DNA of 14,920 nucleotides from an uncultured Oscillospiraceae bacterium (GCA_937915075.1 CALDMA010000120.1:1-14920); one strand, 5' to 3'; shown: positions 5,314 to 13,926, counted from the first letter of the stretch. The notes: generated by a model from the sequence alone, not told the origin. Numbers and translations: made by a program.

Positions 5314-6639
5314 TTATTCCTCGGCCAGCTCGCCGGTCAGCTCGCCGTCCATCGTGCCGGTGATGCGCACGGGCACGAACTCGCCCGCCGCGACGTCGCG
5401 CGGGGCGGAGAAGTAGATGCGCCCGTCGATGTCCGGCGACTCGGCGTAGCTGCGGCCGGTGAAGAGCATGGATTGCCCGTCGAAGCCCTCGCAGAGGACC
5501 TCCATCACGTCGCCCTGGCGTTCGTCGTTCCACGCGTCGATGATCTCGCTCTGGATGTCCACGATCAACTCGGCGCGGCGGGCCGCCTCGTCGGAGTCGA
5601 CGCGCTCCATCTTCGCCGCGCGCGTCCCCTCCTCGGGGGAATAGGGGAACACGCCCGCGCGCAGCATTTTCTGCTCGCGCAGGAAATCGCACAGCTCGTC
5701 GAACTCCTCCTCGCCCTCGCCGGGCAGGCCCGCGATAATGGACGTGCGCAGCACGAGACCGGGGATGCGCTCGCGGAGCTTATCGAGCAGGGCGCAGAGG
5801 TATTTCTTGTCGCCGCGGCGGTTCATCTTTTTGAGGATCTTATCGTTGCAGTGCTGGAGCGGAATATCGAGGTATTTCAGGATCTTGTCCTCGCGGGCGA
5901 TCACGTCGATCAGGCGGTCGTCGATCCACTCGGGATAGAGGTAGTGCAGGCGGATCCAGTGGAAATCGAGCTTGCAAAGCTCCTCCAGAAGGTCGGCCAG
6001 GTGGGGCTTACCGTCCCAATCCATGCCGTAGCGCGTGATATCCTGCGCGATGACGATGAGCTCCCTGACGCCGGAATCGGCGAGCTGCTTTGCCTCGGCG
6101 AGAACATGCTCCATCGTGCGGGAGCGGTATTTGCCGCGCAGCTTGGGGATGATGCAGAAGGCGCACCAGTTGTCGCAGCCCTCCGCGATGCGCAGGAAGG
6201 CGTAGTGGCCCGGCGTGGTGAGCACGCGGCCAAACTCGTCGACCGGCGCGTTGATATCGTCAAAGCGGCTGACGGTGCCGCCGGCCATGACGGTCTCGAC
6301 CGCGTCCACGATGTCCTTGTAGCTGCCGGTGCCGAGAATGCCGTCCACCTCGGGCAGCTCCTTTGCCACCTCGCCCTGATAGCGCTGCGTCATGCAGCCG
6401 GTGACCAGGATCTTCTTGAGCTTGCCGGCCTTTTTCAGCTCCGCCATGGCGAGTATGTTTTCGATGGCCTCCTCATTCGCGCTCGAGAGAAAGCCGCAGG
6501 TGTTGACCACCGCGGCGTCGCAGCCCTCGGGCGACGGACAAAGCTCCATGCCGGCATCGCGGCACAGCGCCATCATCTGCTCGCAGTTGACCATATTTTT
6601 CGCGCAGCCGAGCGAAATAAAGTGAAGTTTGTATGCCAT
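5314..6639 (-). CDS. rimO: ribosomal protein S12 methylthiotransferase RimO
   Basis: RimO is a radical-SAM enzyme that adds a methylthio group to a conserved Asp of ribosomal protein S12. The 441-residue protein has the N-terminal UPF0004 domain with cluster ligands C12 (SLGCAKN), C48 (NTCGF) and C82 (TGCMTQRY), then the radical-SAM CxxxCxxC at C155, C159 and C162 (CDNWCAFC), and a C-terminal TRAM-like domain from about residue 375. The frame is open upstream to 6756, but the family begins right at this beta strand (MAYKLHFISLGCAKN) and a purine-rich GGGAAGAGGA lies just ahead, so 6639 is taken. SLGCAKN and the short N-terminus favour RimO over the related tRNA enzyme MiaB. It starts 47 bp after recX and ends 69 bp before pgsA. 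Confidence 0.95.
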   Translation of the reverse strand: MAYKLHFISLGCAKNMVNCEQMMALCRDAGMELCPSPEGCDAAVVNTCGFLSSANEEAIENILAMAELKKAGKLKKILVTGCMTQRYQGEVAKELPEVDGILGTGSYKDIVDAVETVMAGGTVSRFDDINAPVDEFGRVLTTPGHYAFLRIAEGCDNWCAFCIIPKLRGKYRSRTMEHVLAEAKQLADSGVRELIVIAQDITRYGMDWDGKPHLADLLEELCKLDFHWIRLHYLYPEWIDDRLIDVIAREDKILKYLDIPLQHCNDKILKKMNRRGDKKYLCALLDKLRERIPGLVLRTSIIAGLPGEGEEEFDELCDFLREQKMLRAGVFPYSPEEGTRAAKMERVDSDEAARRAELIVDIQSEIIDAWNDERQGDVMEVLCEGFDGQSMLFTGRSYAESPDIDGRIYFSAPRDVAAGEFVPVRITGTMDGELTGELAEE

Positions 6640-6686
6640 AGTCCTCTTCCCGTCCGCCGCGCGCCGGCGGCAAAAATCGTTTTCGG

Positions 6687-7319
6687 TCACAGCCCATCGT
6701 CCGCGTCCGGCCGCGCCGCGCCCGCCGTCCGCAGGGCGGTCTTGACTTCGCCCCACGAAAAGCCGCGGCGCAGCAGAGCGTCCGACAAGCGTTTATAACC
6801 CTTTTCATTGAGGGGCTTCCCCCTCGTTTTCGACGCGATGACGCGCGCAAGCGTTTCCTGCGCGTCGGGAGCTGTTTCCAGCGCCGCGTCCCACAGCTCG
6901 CGCGGCACGCCGCGGCGGTACAGCTCGTCGCGGATGCGGGCGGGGCCGCAGCCCTGCGCGCTGTAATGGCGCACGAGCATGGCGGCGTAAGCCGCGTCGT
7001 CCAGCGCGCCGATCTCCTCGAGATATTCCGCCGCCGCGCCAGCGTCGTCCGCCCCGGCGCCCTTCTGCACGAGGCGGCGCGTCAGCTCCTTTTTCGAAAG
7101 CGGGCGGGCGGAGATCATATTGGCGGCACGCACGCGCGTTTCGCTGCGCGCGCCGCTTTTTTGTAATTGTACCACAGTCTCGGGCGAAATGTCCAGCCCC
7201 ACATATAAGCCGAAACGCAGAAGCTCGCTCTCGGTGATCCGGAGGAGGTCTCCCCCCTCCAGATACACAAGAACGCGCTCCTGCTTATGCTTCGATCGTT
7301 CGATGCGCTCGACCTTCAT
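6687..7319 (-). CDS. recX: RecA regulatory protein RecX
   Basis: RecX binds RecA filaments and modulates strand exchange. The 210-residue product has the family layout: a strand-rich N-terminus (residues 1-60), then three-helix repeats with the typical RPLSKKELTRRLVQKG (about 72-87), a LDDAAYAAMLVRHYSAQGCGP-like core in which YA..LVR..S..G is characteristic, and a final KGYKRLSDALLRRGFSW repeat. Its ATG overlaps the recA TGA by one base (TGATG), so translation is probably coupled to recA. Position directly after recA is itself strong support. The C-terminal tail is Ala/Asp-rich and has no motif. Confidence 0.93.
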   Translation of the reverse strand: MKVERIERSKHKQERVLVYLEGGDLLRITESELLRFGLYVGLDISPETVVQLQKSGARSETRVRAANMISARPLSKKELTRRLVQKGAGADDAGAAAEYLEEIGALDDAAYAAMLVRHYSAQGCGPARIRDELYRRGVPRELWDAALETAPDAQETLARVIASKTRGKPLNEKGYKRLSDALLRRGFSWGEVKTALRTAGAARPDADDGL

Positions 7320-8422
7320 CAGCCCTCAAAATCGTCGGCGCTGACGTCCACAGCGCGGCCCGCGGCGCGGGCGGCGATCCTGGACTGGTTGCTCATGAGC
7401 TTGTGGAAATCGCGGCGGATATCGGATTCGAGCTTCGCGGCGATCTCGGGGTTGTCGCGCAAATACTGCTTGGCGGAATCACGGCCCTGACCGATGCGCG
7501 TCTCGCCCATGGAGTACCACGAGCCGCTTTTCTGCACCAGGTCGAGCTTGACGCCGAGGTCGATCAGCTCGCCGAGCATGGAGATGCCCTCGCCGTACAT
7601 GATGTCGAACTCCGCCTCGCGGAACGGGGGCGCCATCTTGTTCTTCACGACCTTGGCGCGGGTGCGGTTGCCGATCATTTCGCTGCCGTTTTTGAGCGTT
7701 TCGATGCGACGCACGTCGATGCGCACGCTCGCGTAGAATTTCAGTGCGCGGCCGCCGGTGGTGACCTCGGGGTTGCCGTACATCACGCCGACCTTTTCAC
7801 GCAGCTGGTTAATGAAAATGACGATGCAGTTCGTCTTGTTGATCGCGCCGGCGAGCTTGCGCAGCGCCTGCGACATGAGGCGGGCGTGAAGGCCGACGAA
7901 GCTGTCGCCCATCTCTCCCTCGATCTCCGCGCGCGGCACGAGCGCGGCGACGGAGTCGACCACGATGACGTCGATCGCGCCGGAGCGCACGAGCGCCTCG
8001 GTGATCTCGAGCGCCTGCTCGCCGGTATCCGGCTGGGAGACGAGCATATCCTCCACATTCACGCCGAGGGCGCGGGCGTAGCCGATGTCGAGCGCGTGCT
8101 CGGCATCGATGAACGCGACCTCGCCGCCCGCCTTCTGCGCCTGGGCGAGAACATGCAGGGCGAGCGTCGTTTTGCCGGAGGACTCGGGGCCGTAGATCTC
8201 CACGATGCGGCCCTTGGGCAGTCCGCCGATGCCGAGCGCGAGGTCGAGCGCCAGCGAGCCGGTGGAGATGGACTCCACGTTCGCGGCCTGCTCGTCGCCG
8301 CAGCGCATGATGGAGCCCTTGCCATAGAGCTTTTCGATCTGTGCCATCGCCGTTTCGATGGCGCGCTTCTTGTCGGCGTTGGGCGCGGTGGGCGCCGCCT
8401 TAGTCACTTTCTCTGCTGCCAT
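7319..8422 (-). CDS. recA: recombinase RecA
   Basis: RecA forms ATP-dependent filaments on single-stranded DNA, drives homologous recombination and stimulates LexA cleavage. The 367-residue protein shows Walker A GPESSGKT (78-85), Walker B VIVVD (about 152-156), the loop-2 region with GNPEVTTGGRALKFY (216-230) and FINQLREK (about 203-210). The frame runs upstream to 8638 inside prmC, but the start at 8422 is set by AGGAGG with an 8-base spacer and by the normal N-terminal length. It lies 44 bp after prmC and overlaps recX by one base. I found no GAAC-N4-GTTC LexA box in the gap ahead of it, so if SOS control exists it must act from elsewhere. Confidence 0.98.
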   Translation of the reverse strand: MAAEKVTKAAPTAPNADKKRAIETAMAQIEKLYGKGSIMRCGDEQAANVESISTGSLALDLALGIGGLPKGRIVEIYGPESSGKTTLALHVLAQAQKAGGEVAFIDAEHALDIGYARALGVNVEDMLVSQPDTGEQALEITEALVRSGAIDVIVVDSVAALVPRAEIEGEMGDSFVGLHARLMSQALRKLAGAINKTNCIVIFINQLREKVGVMYGNPEVTTGGRALKFYASVRIDVRRIETLKNGSEMIGNRTRAKVVKNKMAPPFREAEFDIMYGEGISMLGELIDLGVKLDLVQKSGSWYSMGETRIGQGRDSAKQYLRDNPEIAAKLESDIRRDFHKLMSNQSRIAARAAGRAVDVSADDFEG

Positions 8423-8466
8423 TGGTTCATCCTCCTGTTTCTGCTTCTGTATCTTAAAATTTTTAC

Positions 8467-9333
8467 TCAGATCTCTTTGCAAAGCCGCCCGTAGACCACG
8501 CGGGGGATACCGTGCAGATCCTTGACGATCTGGATATCGCCGAAGCCGTTCGCGCGCATGATGCGCAGCACCTCGTCCGCCTGCCCGATGCCGACCTCGA
8601 AGGCCATGAGGCCGTTCGGCGCGAGGGCGTCGCGCCATTTATCCGCGATGACGCGGTAGAAGTCCAGTCCGTCCGCGCCGCCGTCGAGCGCGAGGCGCGG
8701 CTCGTGCTCGCGCACGGAAGCGTCGAGCGTTTCAATGTCCGCCGTGGGGATATAGGGCGGGTTGGAAACGATGCAGTCGAACTCGCCGAGCTGGCGCGAG
8801 GGCTTCTCGCGCGCGTCCACGCGCAGGCTCGTCACGCGGGCCGAGAGCTGGTTGCGGCGGATGTTCTGGCGGCAGACCTTGAGCGCCTCCTCGTCCCACT
8901 CGCCGAGCAGCACGCGGCTGCGCAGCACCTGACTGGCGACGGCAAGACCGATGCAGCCGCTGCCCGCGCACAGGTCGAGCACGCGGCAGTCCGCGCCGGA
9001 GTCCAGCTCGTGGACGACCGTCTGCACCAGCACCTCGGTGTCGGGGCGCGGGATGAGCACGGCGGGCGAAATGTCCAGCCCCAGGCCGTAAAACTCCCAT
9101 TCGCCGATGAGGTAGGCCACCGGCTCGCCCGCCAAATGCCGTGCGCACAGGGAATACGCCGAGCGCTCGACCTCGGGCGAGGCGTAGAGCAGCCCGTCGC
9201 GCAGAAGCTCGTTTTTCGTTTTGCCCGACGCGGTGCAGACCAGCTCGCGCGCCGCCTGCGTCGCGTCCTCCGCGCCTGCCTCACGCAGGCGCCTGCGCAG
9301 GTCCATATAGAGGTCGTTGTACTTGATGGCCAT
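8467..9333 (-). CDS. prmC: peptide chain release factor N5-glutamine methyltransferase
   Basis: PrmC (HemK) methylates the Gln of the GGQ loop in release factors RF1 and RF2, using S-adenosylmethionine. The 288-residue protein has the N-terminal helical substrate domain, then IPRPDTE (94-100), the SAM-binding DLCAGSGCIGL (120-130) and the catalytic NPPY (191-194) followed by IP, all hallmarks of PrmC rather than other N-methyltransferases. Its ATG directly follows the TAA of the DUF1385 gene with no gap, which suggests coupled translation. In many Firmicutes DUF1385 and prmC are followed by prfA; here the next gene is recA and prfA is not in the window. Confidence 0.95.
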   Translation of the reverse strand: MAIKYNDLYMDLRRRLREAGAEDATQAARELVCTASGKTKNELLRDGLLYASPEVERSAYSLCARHLAGEPVAYLIGEWEFYGLGLDISPAVLIPRPDTEVLVQTVVHELDSGADCRVLDLCAGSGCIGLAVASQVLRSRVLLGEWDEEALKVCRQNIRRNQLSARVTSLRVDAREKPSRQLGEFDCIVSNPPYIPTADIETLDASVREHEPRLALDGGADGLDFYRVIADKWRDALAPNGLMAFEVGIGQADEVLRIMRANGFGDIQIVKDLHGIPRVVYGRLCKEI

Positions 9334-10293
9334 TTACCACTCGTCCTTGCCCTTCTGCTCGGGAATGACCAGCTCCATCGCGCGGATGGCGACTTCGAGC
9401 ATACTGTCGTCCGGCTCGTTGGTGGTGAAGTTCTGGAGCCAAAGGCCGGGCTTTGCCAGCGCGTTCGTCACGGGATTGTCGTGCCCGCCGACGTAACGGT
9501 TGAATTCGTAAGTCACGCCCACGACCGGCACGAGCAGCAGCAGGTGCAATGCGATGCGCACCCAGGTATTGCGCCAGTCGACGAAGCTGAACACCACGCT
9601 CGAAACAAGGATGGACACCACGACCACCACGAACAGAAAGCTCGTGCCGCAGCGCGGATGGTGGCGCGGCTGGATGCGGCAGTTTTCGACCGTCAGCGGC
9701 AGCCCCGCCTCGTAGCAGAAGATCGTCTTATGCTCCGCGCCGTGGTACTGGAACACGCGCTGAATGTCCTTCTGCTTCGAGCACAGGAGCAGGTAGCCGA
9801 AGAAGATCAGCAGCTTGATGACGGATTCGACGAGGTTGTGTACGACCACGTTCGGGATGAAGCGCCCGAGCAGGCCCGCAAGGAAGGTCGGCAGGATCAT
9901 AAAAAGGCCGACGGTCAGGCCCAGCGACAGTACGACCGCCAGCGCCACGACGAGCTTCTGCAGCTTTTCGCTGCCGAGCTTCTTTTCAAGCCATTGGTCG
10001 AGCTTCGACGGCTCGCCCTCCTCCTCGGGGAAGAAATCCGCCGAGTACATCAGCGCCTTCACGCCGCGGACCATGGAGTCCACAAAGGTCACGGCTCCGC
10101 GGAGCACAGGCAGGCCGAGAATGGGATAGCGGTCGCGGATGAGCTTCAATTCCTCGACCTTCTCGACCAGCCCCTCCTTGGAGCGGACGACGATGGCCTG
10201 CTTTTCCGGCCCGCGCATAAGGATGCCCTCAATGAGCGCCTGACCGCCGATGGAGGTGCGGAATTTGGGTTTTGTCTGGTTTTGCCTTGCCAT
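9334..10293 (-). CDS. DUF1385 (YqhQ-like) multi-pass membrane protein
   Basis: The 319-residue protein begins with a soluble part holding SIGGQALIEGILMRGP (about 14-29), a DUF1385 signature. Hydrophobic segments follow at about 113-136, 165-180, 209-229 and 235-252. Between them lie the conserved polar motifs HGAEHK (184-189) and HPRCGTS (202-208), whose His, Glu and Cys residues suggest metal binding; this is inference. The function is not established to my knowledge. An upstream frame to 10335 exists, but the ATG at 10293 has AAGGAG 8 bases ahead and gives the usual N-terminus. It is the first gene of the housekeeping run and is joined to prmC without a gap, a pairing seen in many Clostridia. 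Confidence 0.9.
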   Translation of the reverse strand: MARQNQTKPKFRTSIGGQALIEGILMRGPEKQAIVVRSKEGLVEKVEELKLIRDRYPILGLPVLRGAVTFVDSMVRGVKALMYSADFFPEEEGEPSKLDQWLEKKLGSEKLQKLVVALAVVLSLGLTVGLFMILPTFLAGLLGRFIPNVVVHNLVESVIKLLIFFGYLLLCSKQKDIQRVFQYHGAEHKTIFCYEAGLPLTVENCRIQPRHHPRCGTSFLFVVVVVSILVSSVVFSFVDWRNTWVRIALHLLLLVPVVGVTYEFNRYVGGHDNPVTNALAKPGLWLQNFTTNEPDDSMLEVAIRAMELVIPEQKGKDEW

Positions 10294-10318
10294 GTAGGTT
10301 TCTCCTTGCCATGATGGT

Positions 10319-10324
10319 ATCATA
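10319..10324 (-). promoter_or_regulatory. possible -10 box ahead of the DUF1385 operon
   Basis: On the minus strand TATGAT matches the -10 consensus in 5 of 6 bases and lies about 26 bases before the DUF1385 start, in the only AT-rich gap of the region. A TTGACA is present at 10330-10335 but only 5 bases away, too close to pair with it, and no clear -35 is seen at 17 bases. The operon may instead be read through from the kinase gene. Confidence 0.3.
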
Positions 10325-10357
10325 CTTTTTGTCAAATTGCAACAGTTGTTCTAAAAT

Positions 10358-11779
10358 TTATTTTCCCATCGGAAGCGTCATGGTCACGACCGCGCCGCCG
10401 CCCGGGGCATTGGCAATGTCGAACGCGCCGTTGTGCAGACGCATGATCTCGTCGCACACGGCGAGGCCGATGCCGCTGCCGCGCGCCTTGGACGAGCCCT
10501 TGTAGAATTTCTGCTTGACGTAGGGCAGCTCCTCGACCGGGATGCCGGGGCCGAAGTCGCGCACGCGGATGACCATGCTGCCGTTCTCGGCGGTCACGGA
10601 CACGTCGATGCGCTTGCCGCTGCCGCCGTGCTTGGCGGCGTTGTCGAGCACGTTGCAGAAGACCTGCTTCATGCGCTCGCCGTCGGCGATGATGGGAGGC
10701 AGATCGTCCGCGCACTCGTAGCGCAGCTCGATGCCCTCCCGGCTGAAGATCTCGCGGTAGGTGAAGATGGCGTCCTCCAGCTCGGCGAGCAGGTCGGTCT
10801 CCTCCACGCGCAGGGTGAAACGCCCGTCCTGCATCCGGGTGAAGTCCAGCAGCTCCTCGACCATGGTGGTCAGACGGCGGGACTCCTTGACAATGATGTT
10901 GAGGCCGCGCTGCGTCTGCTCCGGATTCGCGCCGGGATCGGCGGCGAGCGTTTCCGCCCAGCCGTTGATAGCGGTGAGCGGCGTGCGCAGCTCGTGCGAG
11001 ACGGAGGAGACAAACTCCTGCTGGATCTTCTCGGACTGCGAGATCTTGAGCGACATATCGTTGATGTTGTCCACCAGCTCGCCCAGCTCGTCGCGGTAGT
11101 GGTTATCGATCAGGATGCCGTAGCTGCCGGCGGAGATACGCCGCGCGGCGTCGGACACGACGGCGACCGGCTCGACGACGTTGTTGATGAAGATGGCGTT
11201 GGAGAAGATGGCAAGGCCCACGCACAGCAGCGCGACGCCGATGGCGACCGCCATGCTGACGAGCACGCTGCGGTCCGCTTCGTGCAGCGCGGTAACATAG
11301 CGCAGCACGCCGATCACGCGGCCGTTGAACCGGAGCGGCGCGGAGACGGAGAGGATCCTCTCCCCCGTCTGCGGGTCAAGGCCCTCGAAGCTCGCCGGCT
11401 TTCCCGTGGCGACGGCCTCGGTCACATCGCTCGTTCCCGGCTGCGTGCCGGCGGTCAGGCCGTAGCTCGACACCTGCACGCGGCCGTTGACATTGATGAA
11501 CTGGAGCTCGAGCCGGTCCTTTTCCTCAAAGGTCTCCGCCGTGATGGAGGCGTAACGGAAATACTCGCTGTAGCTTTTGAGGCCGTAGCTCGAAAAATTG
11601 TCGGCGGCGACGCGGGCGCGGGTCTCAAGGCCCGAGCGCATGGCGCTGTAGTAGGTCCGGCGCACGCCGAGGGTGTAGACCGTAACGATGGCGATGACCA
11701 CCAGAACGATGGGCAGCACGGCGTTCACGAGCCAGCGCTGACGCAGGCCGCGGATGCGCAGGCCGCGCTTTGCGGGCAT
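10358..11779 (-). CDS. membrane sensor histidine kinase
   Basis: The 473-residue protein is the sensor of a two-component pair. Membrane segments at about 17-38 and 171-197 flank an extracellular sensing domain (40-170, PAS/Cache-like size, with LELQFINVNGRVQVSS and RILSVSAPLRFNGRVIG). A HAMP linker (about 200-250) and a HisKA domain with H262 in SHELRTPLTAINGW follow. The ATPase domain has the N box NVLDN (376-380), G1 DFGPGIP (408-414) and G2 GSGIGL (434-439). All catalytic motifs are intact. A GTG at 11788 is in frame, but the ATG at 11779 is preferred because AAAGGA lies 10 bases before it and only 1 before the GTG. It is the last gene of the lipoprotein-regulator-kinase operon. The signal is unknown. 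Confidence 0.94.
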   Translation of the reverse strand: MPAKRGLRIRGLRQRWLVNAVLPIVLVVIAIVTVYTLGVRRTYYSAMRSGLETRARVAADNFSSYGLKSYSEYFRYASITAETFEEKDRLELQFINVNGRVQVSSYGLTAGTQPGTSDVTEAVATGKPASFEGLDPQTGERILSVSAPLRFNGRVIGVLRYVTALHEADRSVLVSMAVAIGVALLCVGLAIFSNAIFINNVVEPVAVVSDAARRISAGSYGILIDNHYRDELGELVDNINDMSLKISQSEKIQQEFVSSVSHELRTPLTAINGWAETLAADPGANPEQTQRGLNIIVKESRRLTTMVEELLDFTRMQDGRFTLRVEETDLLAELEDAIFTYREIFSREGIELRYECADDLPPIIADGERMKQVFCNVLDNAAKHGGSGKRIDVSVTAENGSMVIRVRDFGPGIPVEELPYVKQKFYKGSSKARGSGIGLAVCDEIMRLHNGAFDIANAPGGGAVVTMTLPMGK

Positions 11780-11819
11780 GGCGGTCACTTCCTTTCCGTT
11801 TCAAAACTTTTCTGCTTGC

Positions 11820-12515
11820 TCAGTCCGTGCTCCACTTATAGCCCGTGCCCCAGACGGTGGCGATGTAGCGCGGCTCCTGCGCGTCGTCCTCGATCTTCAG
11901 CCGCAGGCGGCGGATGTTGACGTCCACGATCTTCACCTCGCCGAAGTAGCCGCGGCCCCAGACCGTGTCAAGGATCTCCTCGCGGGTGAGCGCCTTGTCG
12001 GGATTCTCCATGAAGAGCTTCATGATCTGATACTCGAGCTGCGTGAGCTTGAGACGCTTGCCGTTTTTCTCCACCACGCGGTCGGTCATGTTCAGCAGGA
12101 ACGGCGGCTGGGAGATCTCACCGACCGAGGCGCTGACGAGCAGCGCGTCGCCCGCGCGGCGCAGCAGCGCGTCCACGCGCGCGGTCAGCTCGGCGGGGGA
12201 AAAGGGCTTGGTGACGTAGTCGTCCGCGCCGGTCATCAGGCCCGTGACCTTGTCCATCTCCTGAGAGCGGGCGGTGAGCATGATGATGCCGATGTGCGGG
12301 TAGGCTGCGCGCACGCGGCGGCAGACCTCAAAGCCGTCAATGCCCGGCAGCATGATGTCGAGCAGCGTGACGCGCACATCGGGATTCTCGCTGAGCTTTT
12401 CCAGCGCCTCCTCGCCGGTCTCGGCCTCCACGACCTCGTAGCCGGCACGGATAAGGTTAATGACGATAAAGCTGCGGATGCTGGATTCATCCTCCAGGAC
12501 CAACACTTTTTTCAT
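11820..12515 (-). CDS. OmpR/PhoB-family response regulator
   Basis: The 231-residue protein is the DNA-binding partner of the kinase encoded 40 bp downstream. The receiver domain (1-120) has the acidic pocket E8-D9, the phospho-acceptor D53 (LLDIMLPGIDG), T81 (MLTAR) and K103 (VTKPF). The C-terminal winged helix (about 135-230) includes LTQLEYQIMKLFMENP, the recognition region VDVNIRRLRLKIE and the final wing IATVWGTGYKW. All residues needed for phosphotransfer are present. The start follows GAAAGGA at an 11-base spacing. It lies 18 bp after the lipoprotein gene, so the three genes are almost certainly one transcript. The target genes are not evident; self-regulation is plausible. Confidence 0.96.
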   Translation of the reverse strand: MKKVLVLEDESSIRSFIVINLIRAGYEVVEAETGEEALEKLSENPDVRVTLLDIMLPGIDGFEVCRRVRAAYPHIGIIMLTARSQEMDKVTGLMTGADDYVTKPFSPAELTARVDALLRRAGDALLVSASVGEISQPPFLLNMTDRVVEKNGKRLKLTQLEYQIMKLFMENPDKALTREEILDTVWGRGYFGEVKIVDVNIRRLRLKIEDDAQEPRYIATVWGTGYKWSTD

Positions 12516-12533
12516 CGTATCTCGGTTCCTTTC

Positions 12534-13871
12534 TCAGTTTTCGCCCGTCGTCCACTCGGCGACGATCAGGCTGAAGCTCTCCTTCACGGTCTCCTCGTCG
12601 ACCGCGCCGGCCCAGTCGCCGCAGGGCAGGAGCTCGGCGGTGTAAACGGTTTCGACCTGCCGGGCGAGCACAAAGCGGTCGCCGCGCCGGGCGTGCTCCT
12701 CGCGGGCGCTGCCCGTGAGGGCGCAGATCTCCAGAAACGGCTGCAGCTGTCCGTCGCTGCCGCGGCAGAAGAAAATGACAGCGTTTTCATCGGGCGTTCC
12801 GGTGCGCAGGAGCGACACCTGATCGTCCCACGCCTCCGGCAGGATAAGGCTCCAGCCGTCGGCGGCGTTGTGGAAGGTGCGGCACACGACCTCGCTCTTT
12901 CCCGTGCTGTCGTAATCGCGCCAGAGGATGCGGTAGTAGGTCTCGCTCTCCTCGTCGAGCGGCGGGAAGGGGACCCGCTCGGGGGTCTCGGTTACGCCGC
13001 TGCCGCTGATGTCGGTCGGATAGAGCGAGAGGAAGTGGAAGCCGCCGTCCGCGGCGGAGGAGGCGGTATTCTGCGCGACGTTGCGCAGAACGCCGTTTTT
13101 CACGGTCAGGATATCGTAGGCCGCCACGCTGTTGTCCGCCACGCCGGTGACGTAGAGCGCCTGCTGCCCGTCCGAAAGAGCGCCCGCCGCCACGCGCGAA
13201 AGCTCGGGCGCGGAGAAGGACAGCTCGAGCGTCGAGATGCAGCTCAGCTCGCGGTCGTCCCAGGTGTAGCAGTCCGCCATGCAGCGGTTCTCCTCGCCGC
13301 TGTAGAGCACCGTCAGCTCCTGCCGGCCGTCGCCGTCGAGATCGCTCACGGCGTAGCGGAGGTAGGCGGTGGTGAGCAGGTTGAGCGGCTCGCTGCCGCG
13401 CAGGGTGTAAACGGCGAGCACCTGCAGCTCCGTACCGCTCTTGAAGCCGACAAGGATCTCGCGGCGGCCGTCGCCGTCAAGGTCGTAGTACGCGATGGAG
13501 TAGATCGAACTGGCGGTCCCCTCGATGAGCGTCATCTGCTCGTAGCGGTCGCCGTCGGACTTGAAGAAGTATATCTTCATGGGCCGCTCGTCCGTCGCCT
13601 TGCGGAAGAAGGCCACCGCCTCCTCTACGCCGTCGCCGTCGAGATCGACCATCTGCACGCTTTGGAGGTTGCTGCCCGAGGTGGGCGCGGCGTGCTCCGC
13701 GCCGTCGGAGAGCAGGGCGTTGATCTCCGCTTCGAGCGAGGCGTACTCCGCGGGAAGGCTCGGCAGGGCGTAGAGCTTGTCGGTCGAGACGTTCATCGCG
13801 CAGCCGCCGAGCAGCAGGCAAAGCGCCGCGAGCGCCAGCGCACGGGCAAATCTTCCGCCATGGTCCGCCAT
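12534..13871 (-). CDS. lipoprotein with FG-GAP/VCBS-like DxDGDG repeats
   Basis: The 445-residue protein starts with a lipoprotein signal peptide: basic N-terminus, hydrophobic core and lipobox LLLGGC with the lipidated Cys at 24. The mature part has three DLDGDG loops at 76-81, 130-135 and 177-182, each followed by a short strand (EEAVAF, REILVGF, QELTVLY). This is the calcium-loop spacing of FG-GAP or VCBS beta-propeller repeats. Degenerate versions follow at about 287-292 and 319-325. The C-terminal part (about 330-440) includes ADGWSLILPEAWDD. It is probably outside the membrane as a binding or structural protein; I do not recognise a named gene. The frame is open far upstream through the tRNA, but the ATG at 13871 has AAGGAGG 7 bases before it and begins the signal peptide. 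It is the first gene of the operon with the regulator and kinase. Confidence 0.88.
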   Translation of the reverse strand: MADHGGRFARALALAALCLLLGGCAMNVSTDKLYALPSLPAEYASLEAEINALLSDGAEHAAPTSGSNLQSVQMVDLDGDGVEEAVAFFRKATDERPMKIYFFKSDGDRYEQMTLIEGTASSIYSIAYYDLDGDGRREILVGFKSGTELQVLAVYTLRGSEPLNLLTTAYLRYAVSDLDGDGRQELTVLYSGEENRCMADCYTWDDRELSCISTLELSFSAPELSRVAAGALSDGQQALYVTGVADNSVAAYDILTVKNGVLRNVAQNTASSAADGGFHFLSLYPTDISGSGVTETPERVPFPPLDEESETYYRILWRDYDSTGKSEVVCRTFHNAADGWSLILPEAWDDQVSLLRTGTPDENAVIFFCRGSDGQLQPFLEICALTGSAREEHARRGDRFVLARQVETVYTAELLPCGDWAGAVDEETVKESFSLIVAEWTTGEN

Positions 13872-13917
13872 GCTTTTCCCTCCTTCGTCCCGCTTTGGGC
13901 ATGATCTACCGATACAG

Positions 13918-13926
13918 AATATAGCA
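13918..13926 (-). promoter_or_regulatory. extended -10 promoter of the lipoprotein-TCS operon
   Basis: Read on the minus strand, TGCTATATT is an extended -10 element (TG-N-TATATT) about 47 bases ahead of the lipoprotein start. The -35 region is T-rich and poor, as is usual when the TG extension is present. An inverted repeat sits directly over that -35 region. Confidence 0.5.

Noticed and set aside
5473..6798. Long plus-strand frame opposite rimO
   Set aside because: Mirror frame of rimO, with no ribosome binding site or domain and the same antisense composition.
8423..8638. N-terminal extension of recA by 72 codons
   Set aside because: It lies inside prmC in another frame and is unlike any RecA N-terminus; AGGAGG marks the start at 8422.
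7403..10314. Long plus-strand frames opposite recA, prmC and DUF1385
   Set aside because: All lie within well-supported minus-strand genes and carry no recognisable motif.
10330..10335. TTGACA on the minus strand as a -35 box for the DUF1385 operon
   Set aside because: The only good -10 candidate is 5 bases away, and at 16-18 bases downstream there is nothing close to TATAAT.
10433..13904. Two long plus-strand frames opposite the kinase, regulator and lipoprotein genes
   Set aside because: Antisense to three genes with intact catalytic motifs, so they are mirror frames.
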